Assembly (NCBI GenBank): GCA_932521035.1
Contig: OW051497.1
Location: 5,394,001-5,458,000, forward strand
Origin: Oscheius dolichura
Lineage: Eukaryota > Nematoda > Chromadorea > Rhabditida > Rhabditidae
Direction: 5' to 3'
DNA length: 64,000 nt
A model generated the notes under the pieces. The model worked only from the letters and a program-made list of their open reading frames with translations, ran no database searches and was not told where the DNA came from. The translations under genes and the position numbers were made by a program. Below, one piece after another: positions 11,215 through 22,733 of the stretch (its first letter is position 1; every line of letters starts with the position of its first letter).

Positions 11215-14200
11215 AGAGTGAGGGAAAAACATTGAACGAGCAGCTATAGAAGCTGTTACTCTATAGAAAAAGGATATATAGGGGTGGTAGAGAGTACGTA
11301 ACTTTTATAGTGGGCGGAGCCCGGAATATATTCATGGAAAAAGCACGTTGGATGTCGATCAAACAAAAAGAGACGCCTATTAATAAGAATTGGACATAAA
11401 TGAACGACTTTTAACAAGCGAAACGAAAGTAATACATCAGATGGGTAGGGAAAATGGAAACCCCGTCATAGATGGACGCCAACTCGTCTCTCACATGATT
11501 TACACATTATCACGGAGAAATAAACAGACAATATTGATGAATTTAACCAGTAGAAGGACACTGATAAGTAGAAAAAGAGATCCTAAGAGTTGGAGAGATC
11601 ATCAATCTACTGAGCTCGTTTCCATCTTTAATATAGAATGAGTTTTTATAAAATGATGACTTCTGACGGGATACAGTATTTACATTATATCATCAGACGT
11701 AATCAAAGAGGAAACATCGAGGCCTCCAAATGGACTCGGGGCATCATATTGCTGGTGAGAGAATGCGAATGTTAAACTTCCTGAGGGAAATGTCAGGGAA
11801 GGAAGAAAGCAATGACAACAAGTCCTCTGATGCCTATCTGGTATAACATGTGAAACCCCCGGTACATACATGGATACAGGAAGTGAAAGCGGGCGAACGC
11901 CGGCTGTTGTAATTTGATGTGACACAGGGAGAACAAGTGTAAAAAGTAGATTTCAACAGAAGTATCTCGTCGTTCATCGTTAAGAGGTGTTCCAAGTGCG
12001 AGAAGGACCGGTGGCCAGGATCATGGTGGATATTTCCTCTCGCTTGCGCAAACACACAACACTGACCGGTGTGTGGCGACCGAAAAAGACATGCCACGGA
12101 GGAATTAGCCTCGAGAATGCCGATAAATTAAACAGATTTTCCCGTCCATGAGACGAAGAAGGAAGGACGCTCCGGGAAAAAGCCCCTCTATTCAAATGGA
12201 ACGTTCTTAGACGATGTGCAAAAACAGACAATCGGAAGAATACATTCTCGACAAAAATATTTCTTGTTTTTTTGTCGTTCACACCCGTCGGTTGCTCAAT
12301 CAACTAATGGGCGCGTGCGGTCATAATTGGTAGGCGGAATGGCCGCGAGAAGTATGCGAATGCCAGCGGAAAAACGCCTTGCGCATTGATTAGAGAAAAA
12401 GAAGAGGAAGAAACAATTACTCTAAGAAGACTGGAGAGAAACATTTGACCCATCAAAGTCTTAAATTACTTAGAAGTTCGATTGTTATCTCAAGAATATG
12501 CACCCGGTTGTTGTTGTAATCACAGCCCGAGAAAATGAGAGTGGTGTACAAAAGTGGGAAAAGCAAGTGAAGATCTCTTGAAACTGGATGCCACTCGACA
12601 AAAACTATCCGCCGACCATGATCGATGCCAAAAATGAAAGCCTTTAAATGTTTGCTAAGGATTGAGCCTTGATCTTGACGGTCTTACTTCCTCAAATTCT
12701 TCGATGTTCAACCGAAGCAAATCAACCGAACAAACCGCGGGGCAGAGGTTGTTTGTGGGGAAGGAATGGCGAAAGGCAGTTGCGCGAGGATGTAAGAAAT
12801 AGTGATTTCACCTCAAAGATGGCGACCTGTGTTTTGCTAAAAAGCCCAGACGGGATCTGGAGGTCACGGACCGACGGCGCGTCAAAGCAGCCGATGCCCT
12901 CGGGCGAAACCGGTTTGCCCGAGAGCAGTCAGGCCTTTCAAAATTTTTATGCCCTCCCGCCAACCAGTGTGAGTCAGTTAATCAAAGGCAGCCACACTTT
13001 TAACCCCGACATAAAAAGTGGAAATGGAGACTGAAACTTGTTTATTACCAGTTATAGACGAAGTTCTTTCGGATTAGGGGATGAAAAAGGGTATAGATCT
13101 AAAAAGTAAGGGTGTAACATCAAGGATGTTTGCGGTAAAGACGTAGCTGATTTGGGCAACGATGGCGGCCGGTTCGGCTGCCAAACGAAGCAGAAAGCCT
13201 TTCTCCTTCTACTGTAGGCAGATTGCCATCTAACACTTCAATGCATTCCAACGGAAGCAATGAACTGCTACCGGAAGAAATATTAATAGGAACGTTTTTG
13301 CACCTTTTAAAGGTCGAGACCAAAAAATCAGTGATATCTACCGCTATAATTCACCATAAAATTTTAAAACGAAGCAGAATACTCGTATGGAGTCTCATCC
13401 TGGATTTAAGTAAAACTAAAATATTAATCGGCGCCTTAACCCCAGCGAAGCTTGCATTGTTTGCATAACCCGCCAAGTCTCCCTCCTAGAAGGGACGATT
13501 CAAATATGTTGAATTTATGCGCGCATCCGTATGCCTGTTGGTGCGATGACCCAGCAACAGGTTCATCGTCAAATACGGAGGTGTCGGAGGTGTCGGAGGA
13601 CAGGAAACAGGAGAATCTCATTGGCGAAGCATTGTTACCTCCTCGATTTCGTTTGTTTGGGCCTGACCATAAGGGGCAGAACTCCGGTTGCTCAACCGAA
13701 CGCGACGAGCTAATCGGATTCACAAAAAAATCTGGTCGGCTATGCGCTTAAAGGCGGATGTGCCTGGATAGCGGAGACGAGGAGAGAGAGAAAGGAGCAG
13801 GCAAGCTAGCCAGTAATGAATCAATGCAGGGGACTCTCAGAAGAATGTCTTCTACGCCGGAAACGGCATGAAAAAGTATATTCTGGGCTAATGTACTCGA
13901 GCTACTATTTGGAGGGGTAGCCGGACACGAGGGTAACTGGCACCCAAGGGAAACCGATATGCAACCCTGATTAAGCTGCCAGCGTTCATATTTGAGGAAT
14001 CGGCCGATCCAAAGTGAAATCCACTTGAAGAAGACATAATTGAAAGGAAGAAGAATCTAATAATGGGAGGAGGTGGCGGGAGGTCTGTGTTTGTAAACAA
14101 ATGCAAGCGAGAGGGGAGAGTGCCCACCGCGGAACAGATCCAGGCGAGAAAGAAACTAAAACAGACCACCGGCAACAGGGAACAGCTGAGTGAAATAAAA

Positions 14201-15042
14201 GAAAACGCTGTTATAGTGTGAAGACTGGAAACAATGAGTTGGAGTGACTTCTCACGTAAAGGACAGCAAGCAAACAGGCGTCGGCACAGAGGCAAGAAAA
14301 CATCAGCGCCTGCCGGATACCCGTCGAGCATCCACACCCTTGGTTGCTCAGCAATTAGGCTTTTTCCGATTTGCCCGGAGACAGGACCAGGACATAGCTC
14401 GTCTGAGCGGAAGTTGCCAACGTCCATTTAAACATCTCTATCACGCGTCAGAGGGTCGACTTCTGTAAATAAAAAAGCCTGCCTTCACCAGAGGAAGGCA
14501 GTTTTAAAAAGAGGCAAATGCTCATAAAAGGAGGAAAGGAATTTGGTGAAAAAGAAGTAAATTTTATCCTGGTCCAGGCTACTCCACGCTCTCATAATTC
14601 ATAAGGGCGAGATCAATTATGCCGCTCCGGTGCTCAAAGTGAAAGTAAGCCGACCTGGCAGTCATCCATTTTCATCTACTTGTCTTTCTGTAGCTGTGTC
14701 CATCCGGAGATGTGATCTTTTCGGTTCCGTCCAGCGAAGTTAGGAACTGGTGTGTCGCGGTTCTGCTTTAAGGAAATGCCACGGAAAACACTTCAACCTC
14801 TAATAAAGACCAGTCAGGAATCCAGAATAAGAAGTGCTTCTGCATAACCCATGTTAGAGAGCCCCTTTTCATTTTGCTATCGTGAGCTTCGCACAGTGCA
14901 AAATAAGAAAAGCCAATCTGCTTGAGTAATAGTTCCAACGCAACCTGCCACTATAATCCGCATAAAATCTTTTTCAAGTTGACAAATGGACACCGTAAGA
15001 AGCTTTTCGCTTTCCGAGCAATATCCCCATTGAAGCCATTCT
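11215..15042. other. Intergenic 3.8 kb, no supported gene
   Basis: Contains an (AAAC)-like short tract near 11070-11090 just outside its edge, GC-rich patches near 12.7-12.95 kb, and open frames at 12669-13034 (+), 13888-14427 (-) and 14234-14468 (+). None shows a domain, a supported start or a consistent exon chain. Probably upstream regulatory DNA of the EGF-type and ground-like genes, perhaps with one small unrecognised gene near 14.2-14.5 kb. Confidence 0.45.
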
Positions 15043-15055
15043 TCGCCCTTTCCAG
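15043..15055 (+). promoter_or_regulatory. Probable trans-splice acceptor of the ground-like gene
   Basis: CGCCCTTTCCAG ends two bases before the ATG at 15058. Confidence 0.5.
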
Positions 15056-15057
15056 AG

Positions 15058-16287
15058 ATGCCGATACTGCTTTTCTTCTTAGTGGAACACTGCCACGCTG
15101 GATATGGTTTCAATAGTTACCCCATTGCCCACCAGTCAATCCAACAATCGTTCCCTGCGCCGGTATGTCTCAAGCCAGAATTAAAATTAAGATACCATAT
15201 CATTGCAGCAATTAGAAAACTCTGCCACACTACCACCGCTCATTGAGATGCCACAGCTCGGGGAAGGAGCACAAGTGCCGCAAACACGTGGTCAAGAAGT
15301 TAGGCCGGGAGAGAGAACTTGTCCTCCCTGTCCGGCACCAGCACCACCTACAGATTGTCCACACCAGCACTTGGAATGTCCAGAATTGATATGTGATGTA
15401 GGGGAAGCAAGTTATTAAATGTATAAATCCTTAGACGGTGAAAGTGAATGTGGATGTCGAAGATGAAATTGCCCACCATCGAAACCTTGTAAAGGAAGAA
15501 GAGCTCAGTGAGGCCGCGTCCATTTAATAACTTGAACTTATAGTGAGGATGAGGCTAGCAAAACGACAAAGAAGGCAACTGGAAGTGGACTCTGTGGTGG
15601 AACTTAGCAATAAATGCAATGAGAAACGACTGAAGAGGATAATGTTAGAGGTAAGCTCGAAAGGAGAAAGAGCAATTGCACGTTGAGAGCATATCGAGCA
15701 ACATTGTAGTGTCAAAGGTGACCATAGCCGAGAGGGCTAGCCGCGAAATTGGAGGTAATTGCCGCCTCTTATCCATTCAACCTTGAGGTACACAGGGAAT
15801 TTCGGTGTAATTTGCACTAGCGGAGTTTTCTCTTACTACGTGACAGCTAGAATATTTTGTGAAGCTACTCGAAACACCATTACATGCTTTGCTTTTAGGT
15901 AAGCACTCCTATTAAATGAGCAGCTGTTCCGTTTAGACAGGACGACTTCAACTCAGGATCACAAAAATCACTGAGGAAAATGGATACGTCTCTGTTGAGA
16001 GCGGATGAAGAGATGACGGAAAGGGACACCGAAGTGAAGCCTTTGGAAGAACCGCCGACAGCAACCATGTATGAAATGGACATGATGGGAACTGATCGAA
16101 TGTAAGAGAGGTTGACGCATAGCATGAAACGTTTAGGATTAGAACTTCGACGAGTGCAAGCGTAGAGGAAATGAAAGAGTATGGCCTGTACGATGCACAA
16201 ACAAGGCTTTTATTGGAAGAAAACTTCGAAGAACTTATTGCCGAGCTGGAGAAAAGACAACAGGCTTTAAAAAGACAAATGATATGA
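15058..16287 (+). CDS. Ground-like (hedgehog-related) secreted protein with long C-terminal extension
   Basis: Eight exons: 15058-15162, 15209-15397, 15435-15507, 15544-15650, 15688-15754, 15796-15898, 15937-16101, 16137-16287; 319 residues. Order: signal peptide (MPILLFFLVEHCHA), Pro/Gln-rich segment, Cys/Pro cluster (CPPCPAPAPPTDCPH), acidic segment, a furin-type RQRR site, then the ground-like domain from CNEKRLKRIMLESISSNI through FGVICTSGVFSYYVTARIFC to TITCFAF. Ground-like proteins are secreted, cuticle- or epithelium-associated relatives of hedgehog-like nematode proteins and lack the Hog autoprocessing part. Here the domain is followed by about 105 extra residues, acidic then coiled-coil (LLLEENFEELIAELEKRQQA). 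The domain normally closes the protein, so this tail is unusual. Its 3' end converges on the ALK gene, 162 bp apart. Confidence 0.87.
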
Positions 16288-16309
16288 ATATTTTAATGCT
16301 ATCTGTAAG

Positions 16310-16315
16310 AATAAA
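16310..16315 (+). terminator. Poly(A) signal AATAAA, ground-like gene
   Basis: Lies 23 nt after the stop codon. Confidence 0.55.
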
Positions 16316-16449
16316 TCCGTATTTTTTCGGTTCGAATCGTGGTTTAAGATATTAAAATGATGTATCACAATATTTGTACAGTTAACTATTATCACAACAA
16401 TTATTTGGAACGAAAATATACTCTGACCTATAAGTGAAGAGAAGAGAGG

Positions 16450-19400
16450 TTAAACATCACGATAACGAAAACAAGTTAGGGGCAGCTCAGTTGGCCTTTC
16501 CGGTGGGCCGCCTTTTGAGTACGAGGGGTTTTGTATCCTGAACGCCTGATGCAGAGGCGCAGGTGTATCCACAACGTATTTGTTTGCCGAAGCTACAGAA
16601 GTCTTTCTGCTACAGGACTCCAGCGACGACTTTTCAGACTGGTCCGATTTCTCTGACTTGTCTGTGACTATCCATTGATCTATGCTTCTTTCTAAAAATG
16701 GATGTAAGAGTCACTGAGAAGGAAGTACCATCTGCATTAATAGGGGTGGGAAGAGTGGTTTCGATAGTCATTGGCGTACCAGCTATTGGATCAAAGATAG
16801 GGTCTTCCAATACAGGGGAGGAGACCTTCTCTGAGCCATAAACGAGGGGTATCGGCTGGGTCATCAACCGGGTATCCTAGAGAGAGTAGTTCAGAGCTAA
16901 TTTATTATTTACCGCCAGCATCGCGCTGAGTCTATCCCTCAGTAAAGCAAACGACGGCCGCTGTTCCGGATACGGCTGCCAACATTCCAGCATTACCTCA
17001 TCGTAGATCTGTAAGGTGTCTTTACTCAACTCCTGGGAAGCGCCTACCTCCTGCGGACATCCTTTTGGCTTGGCTAGTCTTTTTCCCTGGGCTAGGATGT
17101 CAACGAGATAGTCGTTGGGAACCGTAGAATACGGTATCTGACCGATGGTGAACACCTCCCAACAGACAACTCCTGAAAATGAAATAACAGTATTTGAGAA
17201 ACATTTTTTACCAAAAGACCAAACATCGGTCTTCGTCGAGAAGACGCCGTCTTGAATAGCTTCTGGAGGCATCCATTTCATGGGAATGGGCCGGTGCCTC
17301 ACACGTGAGACGTATTCCCTATAACAACTGCTTACGCATTGAGAACTATATGTTACCCAGAATTGTAAAGCTCTGTGGCCAGACCAAAGTCTCCAATCTT
17401 AACTCTCCTTCCAGACCCCAGTTTAGTTAGGAGGCAGTTGCGAGCGGCGAGGTCTCGATGAAGATGTTGATTCTTCTCTAACACAAGGCAGCCGTCCACA
17501 ATATCTTTGGCAAATTGGATGAGATCTCCGATCGAGAGATTATTCGGATTCTCACATTCCTGTGGGTGGATGTTATTATTAGCACCAAGACATAATTACA
17601 TCATTCGGGCGGCTTGATCTCAGGAAATTCAAAAGATTTCCGCCCTTCATCAATTCCATCACTATTTTATATGGCCTTCTGTCGAGAACAACGCCGATTA
17701 GTTGAATAGTGGCGCCTTTTCCAACGTTATTCGACAGGCTAAATACTATGGTTCATTTGAGCGAACAAACGACATTTCAATACGATATGACACGAGGAAC
17801 AACATCACAATATGTCATGCAAAAGAAGGCACAATCACTACGGAAGACTCTTTGACCTCATCAGAATAGCCTCTGTTACGAAATTCCTTGTGGCCGATTC
17901 TGTCTCACTGCTCCACTCGGTATTGAGCACTTAAGAGCTTGCCATTAAACGCCAATGGAATGGTACCTTTCACGGCTACCTCCTTATAGCTACCGTCAGC
18001 TTCTCTCAGCACTCCACGACTCACATTGCCGAAAGCGCCCTGCCCAATTATTCTGTAACCTCAGTTGGCACCATACAGAACATCCCCTACTCATGAATCT
18101 TGAGATCATTGTCGTCTAGTCTGTTTAAAAACATGACTAGGTTCTTATTGGGAATATTCTTGATGAACGGCTGGTTGACGAAGAGTCGATCCAGTAAATC
18201 TCCTTGAGTTATATCCAACAGTTCCGTTCCTTCATCTGCCTTCTGCCCTGGGTTCTTTCCAAAATGTTTTCTGCTTATGACTGAAACACGTAACGTGATC
18301 ACTCTCGACAGCCTTCACCTTTGAAACAAGTGTAGTTATAACGCGCCACAAGTGTCACGGTGAGGGCAATAAATAAGAGACCGACGAGGACGGCAATGAT
18401 CCAGTGACCTGCAAAGAATATTCAAGGGGGGCTTTCTAAGCGACAAGATGACATCAATATATCTGATTAAACTTACTAGGGACTTCCGTCAACGCAGCTG
18501 TGGTAGCAGATTCAACGACTGTACGCAGCATGCATGTTTCGTTTACAACTATTTTTCCTGGACCACAGCCGCACACCATTTCTGAGGATTCCAATGACAG
18601 GAAGTCACAGTAGCTCGGAGGTTTGCATTCAAGACTACAGTAAACTAAAGCAGACGGCTTTGTTATGCCGACCAGTCACCCACTCAAAGTTAGCGTGCCG
18701 TCTCCTGGATTCATTCCATGGAAGTAGCCAACTGATCCTTTCGCGATCGCCTCGGAGACATAGTCACTTCCACTTTGCCCGACGTAGTATCTGCCGTACT
18801 TGCCACCGAAGTATCCTCCACCGCCTCCCCCTCCAGTGCCACAGGATGTTCCGCCACCTCCATATCCACCTTGTGTTTCGAAGGGCACTCTTTTGTAGCA
18901 TTCTCCTTGTTTATCAATTTCCTGTGGGGTGGCCTCTTCGCATTCTTTGTTACATTCTTCCGACGTCTGAAAGAGTTATGATGCAGAAACAATGCCGCCA
19001 AATACGTGATTATGTTTTAGGGAAAAGCCATTGCCATTGATGGGTATGGTGAACCAATTTGGCTGGAATACAGCGGGGAAGGCTCCCCCGCCTCCGCCGG
19101 CAACCATACCAGGACTGTGATCAGCTAGAAACAAGGCTGATAATCCCCCTCCGCCAGCTCCAATGTATAGTTCTGGCTAAATAACGTATTTTCTGAAGTA
19201 ACGGGAAAGATTCACCTCAATGACGTCGGAAATAGAGCTGTTGTCCAACCCACAAATGTACTTGAACACCTTCTCTTGGTGTAATGACTATAAAAGTGTA
19301 TTATTTACTCGTGCTTATCGATCCATACCAGAGTATCAGTTGGGCCATTACATGGAGAAGTGCCCTTGTGGCCGAGGATAAATCGCATTCGACTGCCTTC

Positions 19401-22400
19401 GTCTAGGTGAACAGTACCCGTGATACAACTACCACCGACACCAGGAGCTTCGGGGAAAGAACCTCCTGCCCCTCCACAGATTTTGACCCTAGAAAAAGTT
19501 GCTCTCCGAATCTTGGCCTACTACCAGTAGAATCCATCTCTGGTGATAGTCAACATCCTCGAGCCGTTGTTATACACTTCAACTTCTGATCCTCCATTGC
19601 TGAATGATTCCCGCCGGCACTCGTCATATCCCGGTATTTCCGTCCCCGTTTTCCCACAAGATCCGTATGTCTGGTTGACGACAACGTTGGGATGAGAATC
19701 TGAAGATATGCGTTCTTGTTTCAAACTCGATCCAGACTGTAGTCAAAGCAGCTCGGATTGATGGAAAAGTCGTCTATTGCAACAAACGGGATTCGGTAGC
19801 GCGGCAACAGTTTCATGGTGAAACGGAGCTTGAACGGTTGTAGCTGAAAAGGCCTGTTTCAATTGAGATAGCAACAAACTTGTCGGGGAATCTTCACACT
19901 GGCTGTGTGCCATTCACACTTGGTTCCTGCTTCGAAATCTGCGACGGTCGACTGATCCGGCTCCCAGATTTGTATAATGTTCTTCCGGTTGTCCTTGAGA
20001 TATGCATTCCTCTCCAACTCCAGCAGGAATCTCTGCTCACTTCCTTTGATACAGTATCGGAACCTTGCCTATAAAGAGAGAAAGGGAAGTATCTACTGAT
20101 ACGTAAGACATACTGTGCAGATAGTATCAGGTCGAAAAAGATCCCCAGTAAACTGCTTAGTTGGTGGAAAGAGCGGGGATTCCAAGGAATACTCTCTCGT
20201 GTCAAAAGAAGATCTGTTTCTTCGTCCAGAAACCAGCAGAAAGTACTCTGAGCAGTTGTTGGCACTTATTATGGGTGATCAACCTGTATCGTTACGCGGC
20301 GTTTCTCTCATAACTTTCGTTTCCAAGACTCTACCGTCGCTGTCCTCAACTGCCAAAGAGGAGGTCAACCTTCCTCGGATGAACAAATTCCTCCCGATCC
20401 TTCTAGGCGGGTATGCCGTTTCTGCCCATCCACACATCCCCGTAGAATTCGTAAAAGTACATTTCGATCCCGGCTTTTCAATGTAGTCTGAATACCAATG
20501 CGTTTTATTTAAAAGAGCACCAAATTACCGCAATTAGCCTCGTCTTCCCCATTTGGGCAATCCCTGATTCCATCACATGCAACGTCTTCCAGACAGACAG
20601 TTCTCCCTTGACTGAGACAAAGAGTCGGATTTTGTTGTCCAAGACATGGAGAGTCCGTAATATCTCTTTCTGAAGTGAGCATTCCCTTCGGTCGGGAGCT
20701 TTCCCACCCGCGCAATTATTCCAAGTGATATTTGCTATTTTACACACAGCTTTTCCTTCCCCGTCGGCCGTCAAACAGTCGATCCGAATACGAGCATGTT
20801 TGGTCACAAATCCAACTCTAATCTCGTGATAATCCAAAACACCGCTGCAATGGATAAGCACACCTCGGAGGCATGTACATACCTGTCTTCTTGATGAACT
20901 TTCAGTCTAGAAAGCAAAACATCCTGTGCGGAGCTGGACTGCCCTGAATTAACCTAATTAATCTTATAATCGAACTACTTACCCGGGTATTTTCTCCATT
21001 CCAAGAATATTCGAATTTCTGCCTGATTAGTTCCAGCTAAGTTGTAAAGGAACGACAGGGTACACTGAACAAAATTAATGAGGAAGGGATAGGTATTTAC
21101 CGAGGAAGTGAATTGTGTGTAATATGGACTATACATGGTGGATACGGAAGAATTGTCAGCCACCGTGTAGACATAAACGAAATCTGGGCGATGTAATGCT
21201 AACGAAACTAAAGGAATCTACTTTTGTATCTGTTAGAAACTTGGAAGCCGAGGTCCTTGTACGTCCAGTCACATTTCTTTTGAAAATCACACGCAGAATC
21301 TGGAATCAAGCGCTAATCTCTAGCCATATGCGTTCCTACATGATGACTTCCCCAGTGCCCCCCGTCGACACGAACACGTAGGCCATTTGTCTACTACTAC
21401 TGTCCCATTGGAGCACTTTCTAGTGCACTGACAGCGATCTAAACTTGTTGTTTGGCTTTTTAATTTTGCTGTACATACCCTCAGCCATCCATAACACATC
21501 AAATGCGGGATGTGTTTCGCCCTTTCTGAATAATCGAATTATCTTAGGAAACGTCATTGCCAACTCGTCTGATGGTTCCCGTTGTTTTGCAAGTTTACAC
21601 ATCTGGTCTACCAGAGTTGAATTGCCAACGAAGTCCTCTACATAGCTGTCGCCGCAGACCACCTGCAAAGCAAATTGATATAACGTTTTACACGTCATAA
21701 CTGCTCTGTACTTGATTATACCCGTGCAAAGTAAATTAGGGAGCTTTTGTTTGTTTGTGCTATACTTCCTCTTGTTCCAGCCCGAACAATCAACCTGTAG
21801 GTCAGATCGGGTCTGGGAAGTAGCTAAGAGAATATTGGGGGAAATGCAGATTTCCGGTGACCATAAAACAGGATATTACGTCGATGGCATAAGGATGTTC
21901 GACTATTTTTTTTTCCTTATAATCTTTACAAGAAATAATGAGGGAGCATCATAGTGCGCCCTTTTACGTCCCTTGTTATTCCCTTGCTCAGATTAGGGAA
22001 GTACCACAAATCAACAAGTGCGCTCCCCCAATTCGAAGGAAGGGGATTCGTTTCCAATTTCGATGACAATCAGCCCAAAAGTGCAAGATAACCTTGGGCA
22101 TCGCAAGGGTCAGCGGCAGTAGAGCGTGATTAAGTAACCGGTACCGGAGGAGAACATTCTTTCCATCTGTTTTTGCTCCTATCGGGGAACATTCTTCAAT
22201 AATGAGCAATGTGTTTATGGTTTGGACATAGAACAAATAGAAAGTAGGAACTTCGCCATTTACTTATGTCGAAAACATAACGACCGCGAGTATTTTGTTC
22301 ATTTAGAGTCTCATTAATGACAGGTGCGCCGCTCTTACTTCACAACAAATATCCAGTAAATAACCTACCGTCCTATTGCCAAAAGCTTCGGATTCTTGAT

Positions 22401-22707
22401 CTCCACAGGGGTTGATAGCCCAGAGAAGATTCCCCTTGGCTTCTCGCTGCAAATATTTTAAATTATCAAACCATAACTGTTAGGTTTGCCGTATATAAAC
22501 AATTTAATTTTTGATATCCTTTTCCGAGAAAGCAATCGTCATTTGCGTAAGACCACCCACCAATGATCGGGAATGTGCGAACGTGAAGTAGACAGCTGAC
22601 TGATTCGTCAACTTCCTGTGTATCCCGGTGGTCAGATAATGTTCAACCCAGGCTGGCGAGCTGAGAACTGAAGAGACGAGTAAAAGCCAGTTATAATACC
22701 ATAACAT
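16450..22707 (-). CDS. scd-2: Anaplastic lymphoma kinase-type receptor tyrosine kinase (ALK/SCD-2)
   Basis: Thirty exons from ATG at 22707 to TAA at 16450; the summed exons give 1419 residues. Order: signal peptide (YNWLLLVSSVLSSPAW), N-terminal region with a small Cys-rich stretch, MAM domain 1 (about 21299-20708, CDFQKKCDW), LDL-receptor class A repeat (20669-20529, CDGIRDCPNGEDEANC), MAM domain 2 (20487-19738, CTFTNSTGMCGW to IDDFSINPSC), glycine-rich domain (19699-18684, GGYGGGGTSCGTGGGGGG), EGF-like segment (18644-18477), membrane helix (18408-18319) and kinase (18052-16913). The kinase has GQGAFG, VAVK, HRDLAARN, DFG, WMPPEA and VWSFG, so it should be active. MAM-LDLa-MAM-Gly-rich is specific to the ALK/LTK family. 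In nematodes and flies the known ligand is of the Jeb/HEN-1 type. Most introns are 36-43 nt; the second (21663-22368) is about 0.7 kb. Confidence 0.95.
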
Positions 22708-22722
22708 CGGGCATATGTGGTT

Positions 22723-22733
22723 CTGAAAGAAGT
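22723..22733 (-). promoter_or_regulatory. Probable trans-splice acceptor of the ALK gene
   Basis: Minus-strand ACTTCTTTCAG, 15 nt before the ATG at 22707. Confidence 0.45.

Noticed and set aside
12669-13034. 121-codon plus-strand frame in a GC-rich patch
   Set aside because: No ATG in good context, no motif and no splice partners.
13888-14427. 179-codon minus-strand open frame
   Set aside because: Low-complexity Leu/Ser/Phe/Pro composition from a purine-rich plus strand, no motif, and no splice or start context.
14479-14505. Terminator-like hairpin CTGCCTT/AAGGCAG followed by T4
   Set aside because: Looks like a bacterial intrinsic terminator, but the locus is eukaryotic and the stem is short; probably chance.
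18534-19040. 168-codon plus-strand frame
   Set aside because: Antisense to ALK glycine-rich and EGF-like exons that read correctly on the minus strand.
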